From contig JABACO010000011.1 of assembly GCA_013339895.1 (NCBI GenBank), positions 3,865,306 to 3,929,305 of the forward strand: a stretch of 64,000 bases of DNA. The letters run 5' to 3'. Source of the stretch: Ephydatia muelleri. Lineage: Eukaryota; Porifera; Demospongiae; Spongillida; Spongillidae. Position numbers and translations under genes: made by a program. Positions within the stretch are counted from its first letter, which is position 1. Each line of letters opens with the position of its first letter. Under the pieces are notes generated by a model. It did no database searches and was not told the origin of the DNA. It worked only from the letters and a program-made list of their open reading frames with translations. Positions 11,744-31,086 of this stretch are shown here, in pieces.

Positions 11744-12444
11744 TTAAAACGCTTCAATACCATGAATTTATAGCAAAAATGCAAGCAAGCTATGTTAGTG
11801 AAGCTAAGGAAAATCTTGGACCTAATGAATGTTTAGTGTTTGCTGATTTTTAGCTGTGTGTGCCAGGATGCTGTTCAAGCATTTCACTGGAATAAAGTGC
11901 AGGCAACTATCCACCCATTCCTTTGCTACTACAGATGATGTTATTTAGTTATATCAGAATGCACAAAACATGATACAGTTGCAGTGCATCAGTTTCAGAG
12001 AAAGCATAGCTTTTTTAACAGCTACATTTGAACAAAAGCCTAGTAAGATAATCTATGTGTCTGATGGATGTGCAGCTCAATATAAAAATAGAAAAAACTT
12101 TGTGCTATCACATGGATGACTTTGGTGTACCAGCAGAGTGGCACTTTTTGCAACTTCGCATGGAAAAACAGCTGCAGATGGAGTTGCAGGTACATTGAAG
12201 CGCCTTGCTACAAAAGCTAGCCTACAAAACCTTTATGAAAATCACATAATTGAATTCAAAACAGTTATATGAATTTGCAGTAAAAGAAATAATAGGTATG
12301 TCATTTGGTTATGTGACAATTGAAGAATATGAGGATGAAGCCAAATTCTTGAAAGCCAGATTTGCTCAGTCAATAAGGATAGTAGGCACACAGAAATTTC
12401 AAACCAATTTCCAAATCATTTGTTATTGTCAAGGATTACTTTGA
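11744..12444 (+). pseudogene. Transposase C-terminal part, copy 2 (frameshifted)
   Basis: Downstream of the nested element the protein continues in several frames. Blocks are: KTLQYHEFIAKMQASYVSEA and ECLVFADF-stop (to about 11852); AFHWNKVQATIHPFLCYY (about 11880-11930); VSDGCAAQYKNRKNF near 12060, a likely catalytic-Asp motif; DDFGVPAEWHF near 12120; and a C-terminal block from 12250, KQLYEFAVKEIIGMSFGYVT. Several frameshifts and stops separate them, so this copy cannot make an active transposase. The SDG motif is better preserved here than in copy 1. Confidence 0.75.
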
Positions 12445-13242
12445 TAGGAAATAAGAGACGTGTAGCCAAAAGAGTCTAAATACACTTGTTGTATTTACAT
12501 GTTAGTTAAGTTCCAATTCTTTGATTTGATTAAAATTTTGATCATGAATGAAAATGTAGGTGCATAAAGGCACAACACATGCATGCCTAATTCATTGCAT
12601 TGCTGCATGCGCTAAATGAGGTACAAAGTGATCATCATACATGTATACACATTGACACCTGAAATAATACTAAAAACCTATTGGCATATAAGTCAAAGGT
12701 TTCATTGTTTCATAGGCAGAGGTATGTTATGATAAGATAAGTACTATATTATGTCATAGTTGATACATCACTAACTGATTCAATTAGCAAGAATAACTGA
12801 TAGAAAGACAGCCTCTGTTCAAGAGAGAATAACAGTGAAACCAAGTTTCATTCCGTCCTGGAAACAACAAAAACAAGTACAGAACTACCTGCACTTTCAT
12901 TATTTCAAAAAATCAACAAATTGTACTTTTTAAACTATAAATGAAAGAACTATAAAATGTTGCATGTTTTGAGCACTGTAGGAGCTATGACCATGCCACC
13001 CCACCAACCTGAAGCCTCAGTATGACTGTCACGACCCTCAAAACTATTATGGTCATAGCCATAATGGTTGTATATCTGGGTATTGTTTACTTTTGTGGTC
13101 AAATTTTTCACACCTCACAATTAATGAACTGAACGTTATAAGTTATAATACATACTAAGATAAATGAAGTGACCAAGTGTACTAAATATTTTGAAACATA
13201 GGTGTCAATAAATGGGCCCACTAGATGTAGAATTACCCACAA

Positions 13243-20301
<7,059 letters not shown>

Positions 20302-20544
20302 TACATTCTGCATCGGACGAATATTTGATTGTGTTCTGGTCATCAGTATTTATCCATTTGTACATTGTATAGCACACTGCATACCAAATCATTTCACATT
20401 CTGCAAATACAAAATTTGATCGAGAAAGATTGTCAGTTTTAATGAATACGATTGTAATTTTGACTAAATGGCTCCTAATCGACTTGCAATACTTCATCTT
20501 CTATTTCGAAAAATTAATGCCTTATGCTTGAATTGCTATAGAAC

Positions 20545-20890
20545 TTGCGAACGGGTACCGCTATCAACTTCCTATTTTCCACACTTCATACTACAGTATA
20601 TCATTCCTCTATGTGGAAATATATTGGTGTACGGCATTTGCAGTGCCGACGTTACGACCCCATGATGGTCAAAACCACCACATCATCTTCAGGTGGGAGT
20701 GTTCACATCGCTTCAAATTCGTAGAGGGGTCCTGTAGAGGGTTCTGTTTATTATAATTCTTACGTTATTCTGATATACACGAGCTCTGCAAAGTTAATCC
20801 ACCAGCGCGCAATTAATAAATTTCGGTAATTTCTTTGTTCTGCCCATTCTCAGAGTTTATTGCGGGTCAATTTAAAAAAAAAAAGACTGC
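20545..20890 (+). repeat. Dispersed repeat family C, copy 1
   Basis: Similar sequence occurs at about 38265-38710 and, more diverged, at 32335-32515, all in the same orientation. Shared phrases include 'ctatcaacttcct.ttttc', 'cacttcatacta', 'acgaccccat' or 'acgaggtccgatacccca', and 'gggtcctgt'. The two longer copies end with 'tttgcgggaaaatt'-like sequence and 'aagactgc'. There is no ORF, so this is probably a non-autonomous element. Confidence 0.65.
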
Positions 20891-22030
20891 AAGTCCGTGC
20901 ATACATATATACATACATTCGGATTTGCACGTAGATAACTACAGATATACATACATGTACAGTGCAGCCACATACGCACAAAAACACAATATGAAATGCA
21001 ATCGAATACACTAGACGAATTCATAAGCCGATAAAAACCCACAAGTGGTTCATTTAGTCTTGGGATTGATCACGGCTGAGAGATATGAGGGACGAATGAT
21101 ACTCTGAAATGTTCACAATTGTCTATGTAAAATCTTTCACAATAAAATCAGTCTAATTGGCAACTCTGCTGCTTTTTTACATGATGCCTTACTAAATCTC
21201 ACTATTGCATGTGCTACTGGTGAGACAGCAGCCAGACCTGTAGAGCTGAAAAGTTGTTGAAAGCTGGGTTGGTTATGCATACCAGCTGCGTGATTTGCAA
21301 AGTGATGGCTAGTTTATCTACATTAGTTTCGTCCCCAGACCCAGACCCAATATACGCAGCAGCGGAGGGTTTACATCATTGGGTTCACCTCAGACCCTAC
21401 TATAATCTATTTTGTCTGCAAGAATGACAAAAATGGTTTGCTTTCTAACTCCATCCACCAAATGTTTCTACCACCATGGGAATGAATATAAATGCATAAC
21501 GTTCTGGGTGTAACTTGGTGTTTTATATTGTTTTATATTTTTTGTTATTGGGATACACAAACATCACGAAAACGAACCAACAAAATTAATATACGCAAAT
21601 TCTAACCTAAAAACCCTTTCTCAATTGGCCTTAATAGCAACTCTTGGCAAGACTAGTATAGGCAAGAATTCGAAACACATATTTTTCAAGTTTTCTGATT
21701 TTTCGATTTCCTGATAGATAGAATTATGTATTAATTGTATTCTACAAAGCCATTCTTGCTCATGTACAATTGCATACCCAGTTCTAACACAACTGAGTAC
21801 AGAATTTATAATTAGCTATACTCACTTGTTCTGAATACGCCATTTAATCGTTTTTTCAGGACAAGTGAAAGAAGTTGCAGCTTGCCATAGAAATGTATAA
21901 ATTCAGTGCTCAGTTGTGAGAACTGAAAGTGCAATTGTAAGTAGAATACGATTCTAAGTATTAAAAAAAAATCAGTGTTCCAAATTCCTGCCACTTCTAA
22001 AGATCAATTATCTTATTGTGTAGATTTCTG
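20891..22030. other. Intergenic DNA downstream of the helicase
   Basis: No gene is recognised. Sequence around 21325-21420 (CCCCAGACCCAGACCC...) resembles a phrase near 14886 and may be a repeat fragment. Confidence 0.5.
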
Positions 22031-22039
22031 CAACCATTT

Positions 22040-22235
22040 TGGCTTTGGTGCTGGCTGATGGCAAGTGGAACACAAGACCCTGGATGCAGTTACAAAAGGC
22101 ATTTCAGGGCTGCAATCCGACCGTGTACCATTTAGCCATACAGGGCAGTCGCCGCAGGTCCGGTTCAACCGACCACCTTTTCGGGGTAAAACAAAACAAA
22201 ACAAAACCAAAACAAATCAAAACAACAAACAGTAA
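22040..22235 (+). repeat. Possible tRNA-derived SINE with (AAAAC)n tail
   Basis: A moderately GC-rich segment contains 'ggtccggttcaaccgacc', which can form a T-arm-like hairpin with a TTCAA loop, and ends in repeated AAAAC units (22191-22235). The layout suggests a short RNA-derived retroposon just upstream of TERB1. The A-box is uncertain and no second copy was found in the window. Confidence 0.3.
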
Positions 22236-22337
22236 ATACGCACTACTATTTTACAGGTCGTGACGTGACGTCAGAGGGTTTGGCGGGCAAATGAATGTAA
22301 CATTGCATCTGCTCTATTTGCGTTTTCCAGTCTTGGA

Positions 22338-25300
22338 ATGGAAGGTAAGGAAGGTTCAGTCGTAGTGAGTTGCATATAAAAGAATTAAACCGAACATGAA
22401 ATGTGTACAAGTTGAATTATTTGTATGCGCATTTGCCTGTCTAGTACTACTTGTTCGAATGAATTGTAGACTTACAACGTACGCGTAGATGAATTTATTA
22501 GTGTTGTTTCAAATATTGTAGAGTTGCAGGAAAATTTGAAATTGCTGCTTGACTGCCTATATTATCAGCAGGACTCGATTTCATCACAAAAGCAAGCACT
22601 GACCACAATTGCAGCTATGTGTCGTAACCATGGTTGGGAACACTTCCACTTTGTTTTATTCTGTTACAACTATAAATAACGCATATTCTTGTCAGGCACT
22701 TTGTGTGACCACTTCCGTACTATTGGAGGGCTCAAATATGTTACGCAACTATTATTGGAAAGTAAATCCCCTGAACTTCAAATAGCAGCTATGTATACTT
22801 TGGGCTGCAGTTGTGAGCAGAACAGTGAGTTATTTGGCTGCGTAAATGCTGATTCATTTGTTACTGATTTTTTGTTGTATTGGCAGTGGTTTCCCAAAGA
22901 GTGCTGTGCGACCAGGATATATTTACTTTCCTGCGTGGCCTCCTTATCATGGACTCCAACAAAGGAGTAAAGCTTACAGCAGCATATTTTGCAACCTGCC
23001 TTATGAATGGCAATGGTAAGATTATAATGAATTGGTATGTTATAATTATTCCTTGACAGTTGCAGGGCAAAATCTGGCCAGGGAGATGCATGTATTAGAG
23101 AGCCTGATTGTGTTGTACAAGTATGTATCCTTGTGTTTTTATTGTATAGGAATTTACATGCTCACCTCTAGGCAATTGCATCCTGGTGGAAATAAGCTAC
23201 AAAAGTCTACAGATGATATCAATTTGACAGAAGATGCTAAGTTGTTCATTGGCATTTCAAGTGCTCTCTGTACAGCAGCTAATAATCCCCAAAATGGTAA
23301 TGTCATTGACATCATACATGAATGTGCAATTATGAGTTTCTTATGTGTAGAATTGAACCAGAACCTATGCTCTTGGATTATACCAGCAGCGTTGAGTATA
23401 TTTACTCCCACTACATCATTCCAGATTAATTTTATTCGCTCCGCAGCGACTCTAATATCTGCCTGTGTGGCAAACAATAGTATGTTTATGACTCTGTTAT
23501 AAAACTACATGTATGTAAAAAGCTCTATTTCAATTAGATGTTGTTCAAGAACGGCTCAGAGTAGTAGGAGGACTACATACTTGTGTTGAAGCTCTAAAAG
23601 CATTGGTTCCTGATACTACGAATGAACACAAAATCGAGACCTTGGCTCATATTGTCAAAATTATTTTTACAGCAACTGCTGATGGTGAGTCTTTTCTTTC
23701 ATTGTGTGCTTATGCTAATGTTGCAATTCTGTAATTACAGTTAAGAGCTGCAAAACACTTGCGATGTTAGGAATAGCTTCAGTGTTTTTGAAACTTCTTC
23801 AAATCAAATCACTGGAGGTATCCACAAAGCTAAACACTATTATCTGTCTTGGCATGATTACTGAAGGATGTAGTAAGTTCTTGCAATGGACGTGAGTGGA
23901 TATTTATGTGTATTATTTTGCAGCAAAATCACGATCAGTTGTGAGGGAGGTGGGTCTTCCCATTTTGATAGACATGATGGCATTATCAAAGGTATATAAA
24001 AATCTGAGGCAGTGTGTTTTATTGTGTATCATGTGTGCATTTTGGTTTTCTGTATTAGAATGAAGAACTTTCAAGGGCCACTACATTAATCATAAAGTCA
24101 TGCATGGAAATAGGGGAACAATGTACAAATCCTGAAGATACTGATAATTTTGGTGCAGCAGAGAGAACAGGGATGATGGAGGCTGCAGGTATCAGCCCTT
24201 TGAACAAGGTGGCATTGCAAGCTCTTGACGAAAGGAAGCTTTCATTGAAGGACAACATTTCACAGTGGCTAACTACCTCTGATCCCATTATTTGTCCTCT
24301 TGATAAAAACGACGAGTGTCGACAAAAGAAGTTTGATCCTGGTAGTTTAATTCATTCCTCTCTTGGTGATAGACATTTACCACTACAGCCAAGTTCTCCA
24401 GCACTTGTCCCTCTGAAGCCACTACAGAAAACTTTGCAGTATGATACGCATTCTGGACCAAAAAGGAGAGCACCACCTGTATGTAGTTCATGTGAAAAAG
24501 AATGTACTGTGGGCAATAGTGATTGTAAGAATGGGAAAGCTGAAAAAATACAATATGCTACAGATCTTGGAATGCTGCAGCAACAGTTGATTGCATTTTC
24601 AAAGAATGCTAATCTTACACCAATGAGTGAGCAGCAGTATGTGCCACAGTTTACAAGATCCAATGTTCGATACAGTGCAAGACACCAACCAGTATATGTT
24701 TTTAGCAGGCAGTGTTTGCATAGATGTGACTCAGATCCACATAAGACTACCAGATCTGCAGCATCCCAATGTGTTAGAGTATGTTTAGGTCAGCAGTGTC
24801 TGGGGTGTACACCTTCAAAGTACTCACTATTGACAAGCAGAAATTTTTGCTTTCACTTGCAACGTGATGCTCACATATGTACTTATCATAAGCAGTTGCT
24901 TTCAATGCTGAATGGAACTGCATGCATCAATCAACGATCATCAGTTGATTGTGTTCCTGCACCAGTGAATGACGGAAGTAGAATGGGAACACAATATCAG
25001 GAGAAGAGGCCAGCTCATTCATCTGTTCACCATTTAGTGCAACAGGAGAACATTGGATCAGATCACAGTGCACCAGCAAGGCACCAGCAAAGTAAAAATG
25101 ATACCAGTACTGTCAAGTTAAGCAAAACCTTCAAGCACACCCCTCTTGGTGACACGACAAATGTGTCTGTAAATATTTCTCAATCATTGCGCGAGCTGCC
25201 ATGTGCAGCCACAGAGGTAAGCTTTCCTCATTGTTTTCCTCATTGTTTATACATGATGTTATTTGGATTTTTGGCTCTAGGCATCTCAAAGAAAACAAGC

Positions 25301-25463
25301 CAGATTTACTGAAGAAGAGACTCAAAGCTTGATCACTGGTGTTAGAACACTTGGAAAAAGGTGGCGTTATATTTTGGCAGCTTATCCCTTCAACCCCTGC
25401 AGAACTACACTTGATTTGATAGATCAGTATCGTATATTGCATGCAAAAGGACTAGTTAGCTAA
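22338..25463 (+). CDS. TERB1: TERB1: telomere repeats-binding bouquet formation protein 1
   Basis: Twelve exons splice into 792 codons: 22338-22344, 22522-22632, 22696-22824, 22887-23015, 23060-23120, 23172-23296, 23351-23479, 23538-23684, 23741-23872, 23924-23991, 24059-25216 and 25281-25463. The phase is consistent at every junction. The N-terminal ~360 residues are armadillo-type helices (LCDHFRTIGGLKYVTQLL, AAMYTLGCSCEQN, AGQNLAREMHVLESL), matching the vertebrate TERB1 ARM domain. A long linear region follows, with Cys/His-rich patches (CSSCEKEC; CVRVCLGQQCLGC...HICTYHKQ). The last exon is a Myb/SANT domain (QARFTEEETQSLITGVRTLG, KRWRYILAAYPFNPCRTTLD). In mammals TERB1 joins TERB2-MAJIN to tether meiotic telomeres to the nuclear envelope and binds TRF1. 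Human TERB1 is ~727 aa. The ATG follows exon-like sequence and precedes a 7-nt first coding exon. Confidence 0.9.
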
Positions 25464-25776
25464 TTATATTAACTGCATATGCCAAGTATAATGTGTCATT
25501 TTATTCAAATAATATAATCTCGGCTTTTTGTGTATGTGTTTGGCATTTACAACTTGTAATGAAATATAAATAGTGATTAATCATTAATCCACCATAACAG
25601 GTTATGCATTGTGATGTGATCACTTGCTGAAAAAGGGCTTTTTTGCTGTTAAACTAGATAGGAGAATGTATTTAGCTGGGTGAATGGCCAAGCATTTCCC
25701 AGAATTGTTGTCGTGGGCTTTCTAGTGTCAGCCATCACCGGCTCCATTGTGAACACTCATCACAGCAAGGTGTTTA
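25464..25776. other. TERB1 3' flank
   Basis: AT-rich sequence follows the stop codon; an AATAAA-like signal is not clear. No gene is seen before the G run at 25777. Confidence 0.5.
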
Positions 25777-25805
25777 GGGGGGGAGGGGGGGGGGGGGGGG
25801 GGGGG
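25777..25805 (+). repeat. Poly-G run
   Basis: A near-continuous run of G (one A near its start) lies immediately upstream of a transposon-like ORF fragment. Confidence 0.9.
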
Positions 25806-25825
25806 CACATTGTCCTCTCCAGCGT

Positions 25826-26119
25826 GTGGTAAAGGCAATTGCTGGCAGTAATGGTTACATGGTTATATACGATTATAGCAAAAACACTGTGTACCTTGAT
25901 TATAGTGGTTGTTATAAATGGCAAAGCATACCTTGTAATCTCCACAATGAGCACATCAACAAGCTCTACAAAGACATCATTGCAAACATGGGAGTCAACT
26001 TCACCGAGTCAGCTAGCACTTATGCAGCAAGGGAAGTGCCATCCCTTGAGAGACTTGTAGGTTTTGGCAGACTGGCATCCATCCAGAAGCAACTGCTCAT
26101 AGCAGGAGATCAGATGTGA
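25826..26119 (+). pseudogene. Fragment of an element-encoded protein of unknown function
   Basis: An open frame of 97 codons reads LDYSGCYKWQSIPCNLHNEH, KLYKDIIANMGVNFTES, ASTYAAREVPSLERLVGFG. The pattern 'NEHIN.L.K.I...MG.NFTE.A...AAR' is familiar from repetitive, element-associated ORFs in cnidarians and fish. This is recall only, and I cannot name the family. It has no neighbouring domains and lies between a poly-G run and the PIPOX start, so a fragment is likely. Confidence 0.35.
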
Positions 26120-26241
26120 AAGATGATTAGTTATGCTAAAGGCCAGAATACTGATGAAGATGTCACTCAAAGTTTCCGCTACAGACGGCCTGTGGACGAG
26201 ACTAATGATAGATGTTTAATAACCATCTTAATTTTACTTAA

Positions 26242-29200
26242 ATGGCGTCCTCCAATGTGTCAGACGTTATTGTAATAGGAGCAGGCGTAGAAGGAAGCGC
26301 AGCTGCATATAATATAGCTTCTCGTGGAAAAAAGGTGGTCCTTCTTGAACAGGTACATAGCTGTACATCGTTTATATCCCGATCAATCGAGCGGCTGAGA
26401 GTTTGTACATTTGTCAAGCGCTGCAATCTGTCCTGCAGTTTGATGCCTTGCACACTCGCGGTAGTTCGCATGGACCATCAAGGATTACGAGAAGAGCTTA
26501 TGACAAGGACTTTTATGTGCACATGATGGAAGAGGCATTCGTCCTGTGGAAACAGATTGAAGAGAAGGCGGGGATAAAAATCTACCAGTAAATTATAATA
26601 TCATTTAGTAAATAGTATTTAATTTCCATATGTTTGTATTGCCTTTCATTACAATACAGTATTATGGTTGAGCACTTAGTGCTGGTAACTGTTTTTAAAT
26701 TCTACAGTCGAACTGGTTTACTCTATTGTGGTACTGAGAAGGATGTGAAACCTGTGATAAACAGTCTGGCTGTCAATGGAATTAAACATGAGATACTCAG
26801 TGGAGCAGAAGTGAATAAGAAGTATAGTGAGCAGTTAAAAATTCCCCATGACAATGTGTGTGTGTGGGAAGATGATGGTGGAATCCTCATGGCATCAAAA
26901 GCTGTTGCTACATTTCAGGTACATGCATAAGCCAACTATGTAATCTGTGAAGAAATGTGTTGGAGAAGTTTTATTACACATGTAATCCTATGTAGAAACT
27001 GTTCATAGCAGAAGGAGGAACACTCATTGACCAATGTAAAGTTCTCAGTATCTGCCCTGGTGATACTATTGTGGTGGCTACAAGCAAAGGACAGTTTTTG
27101 ACTAAACGTTTAGTCATTGCTGCAGGATCATGGAGCCCAGCAATCCTTCAAGAGCTTGGATTGGATTTATCTTTTCAGGTATCATATATATGTTGAGAAA
27201 TATTACTTGTTGTCTTTTGTAGGTTAGGGTAAGATTTAGTATTGCAAGTAAGGGGCTGGTGCATCATAGGAGGTATTGGGTCACTGAGCACACACTAATA
27301 CTTTCATTGCTGCTTGAAGCTCAACAGTTGTTGATTCAGATTAATAGTTGATAGAGCTATATATTGTGAGTTGTAACTGATACATATATTTAAATGTAAG
27401 CATCGTCACATGTTCTGCAGCCTCGTATCAGAGAAGACCACACCTCCTTATTCCCTCTTATACAGTAACAATCTGACCCATATTTGCATTTCTAAAATTG
27501 TTCAAAATGCACCGTTTCAGTATACACTTTGCAATGAAAGCAGTCATATGATTGAGTGCATGGTCGTAAAATTATACTGTTTTGATATAGTCTGATGCAC
27601 AAAAACAAAAGGGGGAAAAATGTTTTCAGAAGGGAGATAGTTCACAGTTACATCTCTCAATATTATTTTGGTAGCGGGTGTGACTGGTGTGTGAGCAGCC
27701 AGATCTGCAGTGCTGAAAAAACTTTGTGCCCATGTCACCAAATGTTAAGATCTGGATAGGGTGTGTGTACTGCTTGCAGTTGAAGTTGCCTGTTGTTGGG
27801 GCTGGCAAGGAAGCACAGAAAGCCTTCCTCTGGCTAACTGCGCAGCTTGCTGCAAGATCAGGCCTGGAGAGGGTGTTTTGGCTCGTTAGGGCTGTGACTG
27901 AGGTAGACCTGCAGCAATGCACATCACAGTAACCACTTCACTCACTCCTGTCATTTTGGGGGAGTCATGTCAAGTGGCTGGTTTTGCAGCACTGGTAGCT
28001 GTGAATCGAAAGCTGTAGTCCAAATGTCAAGAGTTAGGGTGGGCTTGCACCCCCTTGGCAGTAAAGGGCAGAGTGACATTCTCGAAGCTTGCATTCCAAC
28101 TTGCCATCATCCAGTCCAGACCAAAGGCATCAGTGGTGGCAGAACATATGGCGGGCTTAACCTCAGTTTGGTTAGGTCAGTTGCCAGGGACCTTTCAGCA
28201 ATGTAACTCATCCATCATGACTATGCAGCTTCATCTTGGGATAGTAGCTGCATTTTTGTTCCTTTCTTACAAGTGCCTATTTAATATAATAATTGTCATG
28301 TGTGTGAAGAAAGGAAACAATGACCCAAATGGCCGGATATCGATCAGCTTCAGACACAGAAACTGATTTATAGGCATACACAACAATTTTTATGGTCGTG
28401 CAGATTAATGAGTTTCTGAGTTCAGCATTTCTACAAAAGCATAATACCTGCTTGTTTACAAGACTAAAAAGGCATCTCGAAGCCTGTTATGGCAAGAAGC
28501 CATAATTGCAAGTTAGTGCATGGTGAGTCATTGCAACACTGTACTTAGATCAATGAGTTTTTATAATTATGACAGTTGTTGCAATGGCATAATAGTTATT
28601 TGTGTGATTATGCAATCATAACAGTTTAAAGAGAAGGGCTGGAGACTAATGGCTGCCCGAATTCAAAGCTAGTTCCCAAAGACATCCAGGTTATAGTCCC
28701 AGTTTAAAACTTTGCACGATGCACAAGTATACAGGCAGCTTTATTGTACAAAAACATTATCTATATATACAATGAACAGTATGGGAGCTAAGATGTGACC
28801 CACTCCACCATTGCTACCATAGAGGATGATGATAAGGTTTGAAGCTTACAAAAGGGGTGTGAAAATTAATTATTCAAAGCCTGTTTTACCAAAAAATAAT
28901 GATGTATGAATCAATTATGTATGTGTTGTGGGGAACCTATGGGAAATGGGAACTCAATCTGACACATGTGTCAGATCTTGGTCTGACATTTGATGGAATG
29001 GACCATCATGCAGCCTTCTGGCTATCAGTGGTGGCTGGGGTTGGACACATCAGGCAGGACTGTGTGCCTCTTCTGCCTCAATAGTGCCCTCAATCCTCTT
29101 GTTCTCTTTGCATTTAAGAAAGATGAGATATGTGGAATAGAAAAGGCAGAAGGATTGCTGTAGATTTTGTGTTATTTAGTTTTAATGCATTTAAGAATAA

Positions 29201-31086
29201 TTCTTACATGCGGTTCAAGCAGGATTAGTTAGACTAATGGTGGCAAATTCTATTTAATCTTCATTGCATTAAGTACACAAATGAATGCTAATGTAGACTG
29301 ACAAAAAACACTACAATCATTGGCGATCTCAGTGACATGTACATTGATGCTTGTGTCTGTGTTCTTTATGGTATTAATTTATGTATGTTTAGTCGTATTA
29401 GAATAATAATAATAATAATAATAATATTGTTAATTTGCTCCCTGTTTGTTGCATCCTGTTAATTTAGTAATGTTTATGCATACAGTTTTTAAAATAATCA
29501 ACAGCCTAGTGTAAAAGAAATGAAACTCTTGGGGTATGGATTAGCAAATTTATATATAAAATCATAAGGGTTTCCTCAAAAAATTACCTAACCTTGGCAC
29601 CTTTGTTGATGATTTGCATCTCTTTCAAAAGGGTTTTGTGATTGGTAATTATGCTGCAATGTTACGCACTCCTTTACTTTGACTTTCTAACAATACTTTT
29701 AGAGTTTTCTTATATAGTGTAAACTATATGAATTAAAACTGCTACTGTGTTTAGCATGTAAAGTCTTTGTTCGTTTAACCATACAATTGTTGACCTCAAT
29801 ACATTTATAAACTGAGGAGAAACGATTTCTATTCACATTTATATTTGTATTGGCTCTTGCATTTCACCGATTTCTATACTTTATCATGTACTATTATGTA
29901 ATAGCATCTTGTATGCATGGTATGATTCCACTCCAGGAATAACTAATTTTTGTGTTGGATATAGATGCGTTTACAAAATTAGCAATGCACGTACATGTAT
30001 AGCTGTACAGATATTGCCTATTCAATGCAAGTCTTACTTTTAGCATGTTTATCAGCATGGACCTTCTTGTGTGCCACAGATAATGCGACCAGAAGTCTAC
30101 TACTGGAAGGTTGAGGATTCTGATGCATTTTCTTCCAAACAATTTCCTGTCTTTATCATCCATGCATCACTCTTGCATGGAGAAGAGTTTTATGGGATGC
30201 CATCTCATGAATATCCTGGGTGTATGAAGGTAGTAGTATATTCTATGATGTATTTTTTTTAACCTGTTTGGTCATTAGATCTGCCCTCACTTTGGACCTA
30301 TCATCTCCAGTCCTGATGAAAGGGACACATGTGGAACAGCTACATTGCAGGAGCTTACCTCTTCATTTGTAGAACAGTACTTCAAAGGAGTGTCCAACAA
30401 GCCATGTATCTATGATGGATGCCTATACACTGTATGTGATCTCTCTACGAGATAAAAATTATTCATTTTGATTTGCTTACCTGTTCTATTCATATTTACA
30501 GAATACTCCAGATAGGAATCCAGTACTTGATAAACATCCATCTCATTCAAATATAATAATTGGAACAGGTTTTTCTGGTGAATTGACACTTTAAATATAA
30601 CGGTGGGATAAGAAGACAGGGGTAATTGGAACAGGTTTTTAGACCACCAATTTAGGAGTATTAGTGTTAAAATAGTAAAACATGATTTAGGTACTGAAGT
30701 GTAATAAGCACCATTATCTGACCTTGATTTGTTAAAAATGCGTAAATGTATTCCATATTTGCTGACACCTTCAGTTTCATAATAGGTTGTTACTTAGCAT
30801 TATACTTCATCTTTAGTTAACTGAACCAATAATACGTATCTGCACAAATGGTTGTGATGTGTGTGTGTGTGAATACGTGTATTTGACACCTTAGTGTGAC
30901 TAGAAGTGTCTAGAAGCTATGTTACATAACATTTTAAATTGTGTGTGAACCCGCTTTTCATTGTTTGCAGGTCATGGTTTTAAATTGAGTCCAGTTGTGG
31001 GAAAGATACTTTGTGAACTTACGTTGGAGCTGCCATTATCTTATGACTTGACACCTTTTAGCATCAGCAGACTTTTGAAAAATTGA
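26242..31086 (+). CDS. PIPOX: Peroxisomal sarcosine oxidase / L-pipecolate oxidase
   Basis: Eight exons splice into 382 codons: 26242-26352, 26439-26587, 26708-26918, 26996-27178, 30080-30229, 30279-30431, 30502-30577 and 30971-31086. The enzyme is an FAD-dependent amine oxidase that demethylates sarcosine and oxidises pipecolate, releasing H2O2. Exon 1 carries the dinucleotide-binding motif [18 protein letters not shown], ending VVLLEQ. Next come [39 protein letters not shown] and VYYWKVED. The Cys of YDGCLYTNTPD matches the covalent FAD-attachment Cys of the MSOX/PIPOX family. [19 protein letters not shown] is completed across the last splice. The length is close to human PIPOX (390 aa). 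The C-terminus ends SRLLKN, not an SKL/AHL-type tripeptide, so the usual PTS1 is absent in this exon. Intron 4 is 2.9 kb; the others are under 400 bp. Confidence 0.93.
27179..30079. other. Large PIPOX intron
   Basis: The 2.9 kb intron has no recognised exon. It includes an (AAT)n run at 29402-29425. A stretch at 27630-28210 is less AT-rich and has several short ORFs with no identifiable domain; it may be repeat DNA. Confidence 0.6.

Larger units (their letters stand above)
9052..13238 (+). mobile_element. DNA transposon with ~480 bp terminal inverted repeats
   Basis: The left end (9052-9524, beginning GGGTAATTCTACATCTAG) is repeated in inverted orientation at 12744-13238 (ending GATGTAGAATTACCC). 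The arms are highly similar apart from a short insertion in the right arm near 12907-12950. The tetranucleotide ACAA flanks both sides (9048-9051 and 13239-13242), consistent with a 4-bp target-site duplication. Inside lies a plus-strand transposase in decayed pieces (9692-12444), interrupted by a smaller inverted-repeat element (11119-11743). The transposase is the same family as the minus-strand copy at 2907-5225. The element sits within the DDX43-like gene region. Confidence 0.9.

Noticed and set aside
23154..23477. Minus-strand ORFs overlapping TERB1 exons
   Set aside because: They are antisense shadows of plus-strand exons with conserved protein sequence and correct splice phase.
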